A DNA stretch of 36,476 nucleotides from Mucilaginibacter sp. (lineage in GTDB: Bacteria > Bacteroidota > Bacteroidia > Sphingobacteriales > Sphingobacteriaceae): positions 1-36,476 of the forward strand of contig NZ_JAQBOI010000077.1 in the NCBI RefSeq assembly GCF_028288105.1. Direction: 5' to 3'. The first letter of the stretch is position 1; each line of letters begins with the position of its first letter. The notes beneath the pieces were generated by a model, which was given only the letters and a program-made list of their open reading frames with translations, searched no databases and was not told the origin of the DNA. Positions 35,217 through 36,476 of the stretch are shown here, in pieces. A program made the position numbers and the translations under genes.

Positions 35217-36394
35217 TGAAAAAGTTTAAAAAAATATTGTTCATATTTCTGTCGACGGTAATTGTCGCAGGGGCTGCGCTTATATTATTGCTGCAGCCGG
35301 TCATCGCCCTTGGCCAGCTACCTCCTTACCCGGGGGATAACAAATTTGACTGGAAAAAGCCTGCCTACGATCCATCAAAGAAAACCGTATTTATCATTGC
35401 TGATAACAAGATGACAGAAATGTTTGATATGCTGGCACCCTTCTACCTGTTCAATATCACTGGCAAATTAAACGTGTTCATAGTTACTAAAGAAAAAGTG
35501 CCGGTAGGCATAAAAAAGGACCTCTTTATTTTACCGCAGCTTACTTTTCGCGAAGCGGATTCCATGAAACTTGTTGCAGATGTGATCGTGATCCCGGCAC
35601 TATCCAAACGGGACGAAAAGCAGGATCCTGTTTTGATGTCCTTTATTAAAGATCATTTCACGCCTGCTACAAAAATCCTTGCCGTTTGCGACGGGGCATC
35701 TACTGCTGCGGCTACCGGCTTATTTGATGATAAGCCGATCACCTGTCATGCATCTGACTTTGAGACGGTGAGATCTCATTTCCCCAAACCGCAATGGATC
35801 CAGCAGGTAAGTGTAGCCCACAGCGGCAACCTGTATAGCACAGCCGGGGTATCCAATGCTGTAGAAGGTGCCCTAATGGTGATAAATGACCTGTTTGGAA
35901 GCGAAATTATGCATGTTGCTGCCAACGAGATCCACTACCCTCATCCTGAAATTCTAACAGACCATTTGAGCACGGCTATACAATTCGGGGATGAGTTCGC
36001 CGCAGTTACCAAGGTCATCATCAAAAAAAACCGGAGGCTTGGCTTATTGCTGCAGGAAGGTATCAATGAATTTGAGATGGTAAGTATCCTGGATACGTAT
36101 AACCGGTCATTCCCAAAATCATTTAAATGTTTTACGATGGCTGACACTACTGTTCATACAAAATTCGGCTTAACACTGGTACGTACCGGCGGCAATGATA
36201 GGAAAGAACTGGACGAAGTGCACGTACTTTCAAACGATAATAGAGAAGCCATTAACGCTATGTTCGGCACCGCTGAGGTGATCAGGTATGATACAAAAAA
36301 GCAATACCCGATAGACGCCTGCCTGGAGCGCATAGGCAAGCTTTATGGAGACAAATTCCAAAATGTGGTTAAACTAATGCTTGATTACAATTAA
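35216..36394 (+). CDS. Membrane-anchored DJ-1/PfpI family protein with a second, partial DJ-1-like unit
   Basis: A 392-residue protein with an N-terminal membrane anchor or uncleaved signal (FKKILFIFLSTVIVAGAALI). Residues about 57-230 form a DJ-1/PfpI (class I glutamine amidotransferase-like) domain: VFIIADNKMTEMFDMLAPF, then ADVIVIPALS, and the nucleophile elbow AVCDGAST with Cys158, followed by CHASDFETVRSHFPKPQW and STAGVSNAVEGALMVINDLF, as in the GAT-like domain of AraC regulators and isonitrile hydratases. From about residue 270 the sequence begins a second DJ-1-like unit (RRLGLLLQEGINEFEMVSIL, then DTYNRSF) that lacks its own cysteine elbow. No AraC DNA-binding domain is attached. An exported-protein gene follows 20 bases later. 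Confidence 0.85.
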   Translation: MKKFKKILFIFLSTVIVAGAALILLLQPVIALGQLPPYPGDNKFDWKKPAYDPSKKTVFIIADNKMTEMFDMLAPFYLFNITGKLNVFIVTKEKVPVGIKKDLFILPQLTFREADSMKLVADVIVIPALSKRDEKQDPVLMSFIKDHFTPATKILAVCDGASTAAATGLFDDKPITCHASDFETVRSHFPKPQWIQQVSVAHSGNLYSTAGVSNAVEGALMVINDLFGSEIMHVAANEIHYPHPEILTDHLSTAIQFGDEFAAVTKVIIKKNRRLGLLLQEGINEFEMVSILDTYNRSFPKSFKCFTMADTTVHTKFGLTLVRTGGNDRKELDEVHVLSNDNREAINAMFGTAEVIRYDTKKQYPIDACLERIGKLYGDKFQNVVKLMLDYN

Positions 36395-36414
36395 ACCAAA
36401 CAACATATAACATC

Positions 36415-36476
36415 ATGAAAAAGATATTCCTATTGGCATTTATATTAATGTCACTCCGCACATTGGCCCAAACAGA
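36415..36476 (+). CDS. Start of an exported protein, cut by the window edge
   Basis: From the ATG at 36415 the visible 20 residues (MKKIFLLAFILMSLRTLAQT) are a standard signal peptide with a likely cut after LAQ or LA. The gene starts 20 bases after the DJ-1/PfpI gene and is probably in the same operon. Nothing can be said of its function. Confidence 0.75.
   Translation, partial: MKKIFLLAFILMSLRTLAQT

Overview
The window looks like chromosomal DNA of a soil or rhizosphere Bacteroidota, most likely family Sphingobacteriaceae (Mucilaginibacter/Pedobacter type). The clues are a SusC/SusD pair under an ECF sigma factor and FecR anti-sigma factor, a giant secreted protein ending in a type IX secretion (CHU_C, type B) sorting domain, surface lipoprotein glycanases, TAnnTTTG-type -7 promoter elements, and mostly AT-rich intergenic DNA without Shine-Dalgarno sequences. 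The genus is an inference from general sequence style; no search was run.

Layout. (1) 1-1088, minus strand: the first two genes of a Nit1C-type cluster (MSMEG_0572/Sll0783 family protein and a nitrilase cut by the window edge). (2) 1089-2866: a long gene-poor stretch with degenerate short repeats, a truncated AraC-type membrane regulator and further coding debris. (3) 2867-11600: a glycan-uptake locus: ECF sigma factor (minus) divergent from FecR (plus), then SusC with an STN signalling domain, SusD, and a GH99/WbsX-like enzyme, closed by a strong hairpin. (4) 11601-18542, minus strand: a CHASE3 sensor remnant, a tiny eight-cysteine exported protein, a C-terminal gene remnant, a roughly 1,775-residue Ig-like/PKD-like T9SS adhesin split by a one-base frameshift, and a small membrane protein. 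(5) 18543-21551: debris, a TetR regulator and an SDR oxidoreductase with a paired inverted-repeat operator over its promoter, more debris. (6) 21552-28027: a 7TM-DISM receptor fused to an IS1595-type zinc ribbon/helix-turn-helix region, then two lipoprotein beta-glucanases (GH30 and GH16) sharing a near-identical C-terminal beta-trefoil, a terminator, and an omptin-like outer-membrane barrel. (7) 28028-32217, minus strand: a decayed DUF417 gene, an exported NUC1-type nuclease, and a putative zinc metalloprotease fused to a seven-bladed PLL-like lectin propeller. (8) 32570-36476: MarR regulator, degenerate GIY-YIG protein, alpha/beta hydrolase, a long gene-free gap, a membrane-anchored DJ-1/PfpI protein, and the start of an exported protein.

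How it may fit together (inference). The GH99-like enzyme (this fold acts on alpha-mannan), the GH30 and GH16 beta-glucanases with glucan-binding-type trefoils, an exported nuclease, a lectin-metalloprotease and a large adhesin would suit an organism that attacks fungal cell walls. The most unusual item is the receptor-zinc ribbon fusion directly upstream of the beta-glucanases, separated from them by a perfect palindrome, a direct repeat and a good promoter. It is a candidate one-protein, membrane-tethered glucan sensor and regulator built from a transposase DNA-binding part. The many broken genes (AraC, CHASE3, DUF417, adhesin and several unidentified tails) show that the stretches between functional loci are eroding.
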